Positions 61,382 through 64,000 of a stretch of DNA of 64,000 nt are shown piece after piece. The stretch comes from Clostridiaceae bacterium. Its GTDB lineage: Bacteria; Bacillota; Clostridia; Lachnospirales; Lachnospiraceae. The stretch is from positions 62,001 to 126,000 of the forward strand of contig QXWR01000005.1 in assembly GCA_009911065.1 (NCBI GenBank), given 5' to 3'. The translations under genes and the position numbers were made by a program. The stretch's first letter is position 1; each line of letters begins with the position of its first letter. Below the pieces are notes generated by a model that saw only the letters and a list, made by a program, of their open reading frames with translations, made no database searches and was not told the origin of the DNA.

Positions 61382-61411
61382 ATTATACACAAAAAGCCCT
61401 ACAAAAAGCAA
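61382..61411 (-). promoter_or_regulatory. Promoter of the parE-parC operon
   Basis: On the minus strand TTGCTT (61411-61406), 18-bp spacer, perfect TATAAT (61387-61382). A dyad AAGTTC-N5-GAACTT at 61410-61426 abuts the -35 and could be an operator. Confidence 0.65.
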
Positions 61412-61477
61412 GTTCTTTTCGAACTTACTTTCGATAGAGCCATTTTTCGGTTAAAAGTTACCAAGGGGGAAAAGCAG

Positions 61478-62251
61478 CTAATTCCCACACTCAATACTAA
61501 TCTCATTAAATTTATCCAAAATATCTTTCGTCTTTATGGCCGCCTTTTCCTGTCCTGCCGCATCCATAATGGCATGGCCCTGGTGCATCATCACCAACCG
61601 GTTGCCATACTCCACCGCATACCGGAGATTATGAGTCACCATAATGGAGGTCAGTCCCTTCTCCCGGACAATTTTTCCAGTCAGCTCCATGATAATTTCA
61701 GCTGTCTTCGGGTCCAGGGCTGCTGTGTGTTCATCCAGAATTAAAAACTCAATATCCGTCATGGTTGACATTAAAAGGGCCATGGCCTGTCTTTGACCGC
61801 CGGAAAGAACGCCCACCTTCACATGAAGTTTATCTTCCAGACCAAGCCCCAGAGAGTGAAGCTGTTCCCGGTAAAAATCAATCCTCTTTTTGTCCGTTCC
61901 TCTCCGCAAATTAAAACTTTTTCCCTTATTGTCTGCCAGAGACATATTTTCCAGAATGGTCATGGTAGGGCAAGTTCCCATAGCTGGGTTCTGATACACC
62001 CGTCCGATCTGTCTCTGCCGCCGAAACTCGGACATACGGGTAATATCTCTGCCGTTCATCCGGATGGCTCCTGCATCCAAAGGAATGCTTCCGCAGATAA
62101 TGTTTAAAAGGGAAGTTTTCCCTGAACCATTGCTGCCTACTACCGACACAAATTCCCCGTCTCCAATGGTCATAGAAAAATCATGGAACATACACATTTC
62201 ATGGACGGTTCCTGCATTATAATATTTCTCAATGTGATCCAGCTCAAGCAT
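61478..62251 (-). CDS. ABC transporter ATP-binding protein
   Basis: A 257-residue ATPase: Walker A GSNGSGKTSLLNIICG, Q-loop VYQNPAMGTCPTMTILENM, signature VLSGGQRQAMALLMS (SGGQ), Walker B FLILDEHTAALDP and H-loop MVTHNLRYAVEYG. The set matches the ATPases that accompany LivH-type permeases and PF04392 binding proteins. Its start overlaps the permease stop by 8 nt. It energises uptake of an unidentified solute, possibly an amino acid or related small molecule. Confidence 0.88.
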   Translation of the reverse strand: MLELDHIEKYYNAGTVHEMCMFHDFSMTIGDGEFVSVVGSNGSGKTSLLNIICGSIPLDAGAIRMNGRDITRMSEFRRQRQIGRVYQNPAMGTCPTMTILENMSLADNKGKSFNLRRGTDKKRIDFYREQLHSLGLGLEDKLHVKVGVLSGGQRQAMALLMSTMTDIEFLILDEHTAALDPKTAEIIMELTGKIVREKGLTSIMVTHNLRYAVEYGNRLVMMHQGHAIMDAAGQEKAAIKTKDILDKFNEISIECGN

Positions 62252-63182
62252 GTCCAGCCACCTTCTTTCCCTTTTGTCCTCCAATTACCAGAATCAACAA
62301 AAACAACACAGCTGTCACCAGCTTTAGATCCGATGCCTCCATTCCCAGGGCAATGGCAAAAGCCACACAGCTCCGATACACCAAAGAGCCTAGAATTACC
62401 GCTGTTGTCGCTTTCCATCCATAAGATTTTTTCTCGCCCTCCATCTCTTTTTTTGACCCTCGGCCAGCCAGATTCCAGTTTTTAAAAAGTTTCATTCCAA
62501 TAATTACATTGGCAAGACCAATAACAATCGCGCCGGTTCCAGTGCTGATTTCAAAAAATCCCTTCTGCTGGCAATACACGCTGCCAGCCAGAGCCACAAA
62601 TCCGTTGGCTATGGCAAGACCCACAAGCTTTACCATACCCTTATCCTTTGCCAGAGACGTAACCAAAGTCTCATTGTCTCCCACTGCCCGCAAAAGATAA
62701 CCGGACCGGGTGTTCAGATACAAATCCAAAAGCACCTTACAAATGATCACAATCCCAAGCAATATCAGCACAGACAAAAAAGGCTTCACTCCTTCTGGAA
62801 CTGCCTGCTCCAAAAAACCATTGTTAAAAATCGTCTCTTTGGTGAAGATGGGCAGATTTGCCTTTTTCCCTGCAATCCTCAAATTCACAGAATACAAAGC
62901 GGTCATCATAATAATACCGGACAGCAAATCCCTCACCCGCAACTTCACATGAATAAAACCGGTCAAACACCCAGCCGCCGCTCCTGCCAAAAATGACAGA
63001 AACAGCGTAAAAACCGGGGACATATCCTTTGAAATCAACATGGCTGTGAGGGCAGCTCCCATGGGAAATGTGCCGTCTACAGACAGATCCGGAAAATCAA
63101 GAATCTTATAGGTAATGTACACGCCCAAAGCCAAAATGGCATAAATCAGACCCTCTTCCAAAATTCCAATTACAATTGACAT
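62244..63182 (-). CDS. ABC transporter permease (LivH-type)
   Basis: A 312-residue membrane protein with about eight helices. IGILEEGLIYAILALGVYIT, FPDLSVDGTFPMGAALTAML and a GAIVIGLANVIIGMKLF segment match the BPD_transp_2 permeases paired with PF04392 binding proteins (the group including TrpY-like permeases). A single permease gene implies a homodimer. GAGG lies close before the ATG. It is followed by the ATPase and preceded by the binding-protein gene. Confidence 0.87.
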   Translation of the reverse strand: MSIVIGILEEGLIYAILALGVYITYKILDFPDLSVDGTFPMGAALTAMLISKDMSPVFTLFLSFLAGAAAGCLTGFIHVKLRVRDLLSGIIMMTALYSVNLRIAGKKANLPIFTKETIFNNGFLEQAVPEGVKPFLSVLILLGIVIICKVLLDLYLNTRSGYLLRAVGDNETLVTSLAKDKGMVKLVGLAIANGFVALAGSVYCQQKGFFEISTGTGAIVIGLANVIIGMKLFKNWNLAGRGSKKEMEGEKKSYGWKATTAVILGSLVYRSCVAFAIALGMEASDLKLVTAVLFLLILVIGGQKGKKVAGHA

Positions 63183-63235
63183 GTTTTCCTCTTTTCTGAC
63201 GCACCTTCTGCGCCAATTTCATCCATTTAGAACGT

Positions 63236-64000
63236 CTACGGAACCACAATCTCATCAAACAGCTCTGCAGCCGATAAGGACAGCTCCTCTGGGATAGTCA
63301 ATCCCAAATTTTCGGCAACTTTGGTATTGCCATAAAAGGAAGCCTCTGTTATCACTTCAAACTTTAACTCGCTGGCTTTTTTCTCCCCTTTTAACACCTG
63401 GGCTGCCATCTGGCCAGTCTGAACACCAAGATCTACATAATCCAGTCCCACTGTTGCCAGACAGCCAATCTTTACCTGCTCGATCTCACTTCCAAACACC
63501 GGAATGTTTTTCTTTGCCGCCTTATCCAAAATCATAGGAAGTACACTCACTACAGTATTATCGGTCAAATTATTGAGACAATCCACCTTTTCCAGCAGAT
63601 TATCTGCAGCCAGAGGAATGTCCGCTGTGCCGGAAATACCGCTTTCCACAATCTCAAATCCAAAATCCTGGGCAGCAGCCTTGTACTCTTCAATGGCAGA
63701 AGCCGAGTTCACCTCGCTGGTGCTGTAAAGGATTCCTATAGTTTTAGCATCTGGCAGAAACGCCCGAATCATCTCCAGTTGTTTCTCCACGGGAAGCTTA
63801 TCCGAGGTGCCGGTAATCTCTCCCACCGGCATACCATCTGCATCCGCCAGCTCTGCAAGTACTGGGTCGGTGACTGCTGTATAAATCACAGGAACCGACT
63901 TATCCCTTGCGGCGCTGTAAGCGCTCTGAGCGATGGGAGTGGCTATGGCACAGATCATATCCACATCCTTTGCCAGAAAATTAGCCATAATCTGACTGGC
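63236..64000 (-). CDS. ABC transporter substrate-binding protein, 5' end beyond window
   Basis: The reading runs to the right edge (ASQIMANFLAKDVDMICAIA), so signal peptide and N-terminus lie outside. VPVIYTAVTDPVLAELADAD, KTIGILYSTSEVNSASAIEE and VPVFGSEIEQVKIGCLATVG then LDYVDLGVQTGQMAAQVLKG are PF04392 (ABC_sub_bind, TrpX-like) signatures. Most of the mature protein (255 residues) is visible. It captures the solute outside the membrane for the adjacent permease. Confidence 0.88.
   Translation of the reverse strand, partial: ASQIMANFLAKDVDMICAIATPIAQSAYSAARDKSVPVIYTAVTDPVLAELADADGMPVGEITGTSDKLPVEKQLEMIRAFLPDAKTIGILYSTSEVNSASAIEEYKAAAQDFGFEIVESGISGTADIPLAADNLLEKVDCLNNLTDNTVVSVLPMILDKAAKKNIPVFGSEIEQVKIGCLATVGLDYVDLGVQTGQMAAQVLKGEKKASELKFEVITEASFYGNTKVAENLGLTIPEELSLSAAELFDEIVVP

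Noticed and set aside
1..64000. A recombinase gene for the invertible segment inside the window
   Set aside because: No frame shows tyrosine-recombinase (R...HxxR...Y) or serine-recombinase signatures; the IS3 and group II remnants are of different types.

Overview
The window looks like a chromosomal segment of a low-to-mid GC, spore-forming member of Clostridia, most likely Lachnospiraceae (Blautia-like). This is inferred from CodY, two CotF-type coat proteins, a collagen-like spore-surface-type protein, LoaP-type NusG paralogues, and a topoisomerase IV pair beside an HD-GYP protein. No rRNA, tRNA or CRISPR array was found.

Positions 1-26080 form one large minus-strand polysaccharide (EPS/capsule) locus. 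Reading in its transcription direction (right to left), it begins with two tandem LoaP-type antiterminators. Next come a bacillosamine-type module (PglF-like dehydratase, aminotransferase, PglC-like priming transferase, GNAT), a FemAB-like protein, LicD, glycosyltransferases, and a probable CDP-polyol module (IspD-like cytidylyltransferase, SDR, AraD). The locus continues with a Wzy-like polymerase, a UDP-L-FucNAc module (CapE/CapF-like/CapG), a Wzx flippase and two adjacent DegT aminotransferase homologues. It ends with a hexapeptide acyltransferase, an acyl carrier protein and the start of an FkbH-like protein. One DegT copy lacks the PLP lysine and has a probable C-terminal frameshift.

Just upstream of the locus (26235-26554) lies the most striking element: two perfect 30-bp inverted repeats, each itself a dyad, enclosing 260 bp. 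That segment carries a strong extended -10 promoter close to one repeat. In this assembly the promoter points away from the EPS operon; inversion would aim it at loaP. This is best read as a phase-variable promoter switch, captured OFF, placed ahead of an antitermination-controlled operon. No recombinase is encoded in the window.

Positions 26560-33500 hold mobile-element debris and accessory genes: a 5'-truncated group II intron with domain V, an Rpn nuclease fragment and an intact Rpn gene, a deleted IS3 element fused to a lipoprotein remnant, the collagen-like gene and an intact lipoprotein paralogue. Positions 33500-43800 are an accessory island: small membrane proteins, a Ser/Thr kinase divergent from a small helical protein, AAC(3), ClpP and AraC genes, a zinc-macrodomain/SirTM pair, and two orphan polymorphic-toxin immunity genes (Imm26-Imm51 fusion and SUKH).

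Positions 43900-64000 are core-like: C39-like protein, bacteriohemerythrin, a radical-SAM/DUF4130 DNA-metabolism pair, comM-dprA-topA, codY, asd, cotF-type genes, an HD-GYP protein, parC/parE and a LivH-type ABC transporter cut by the window end.
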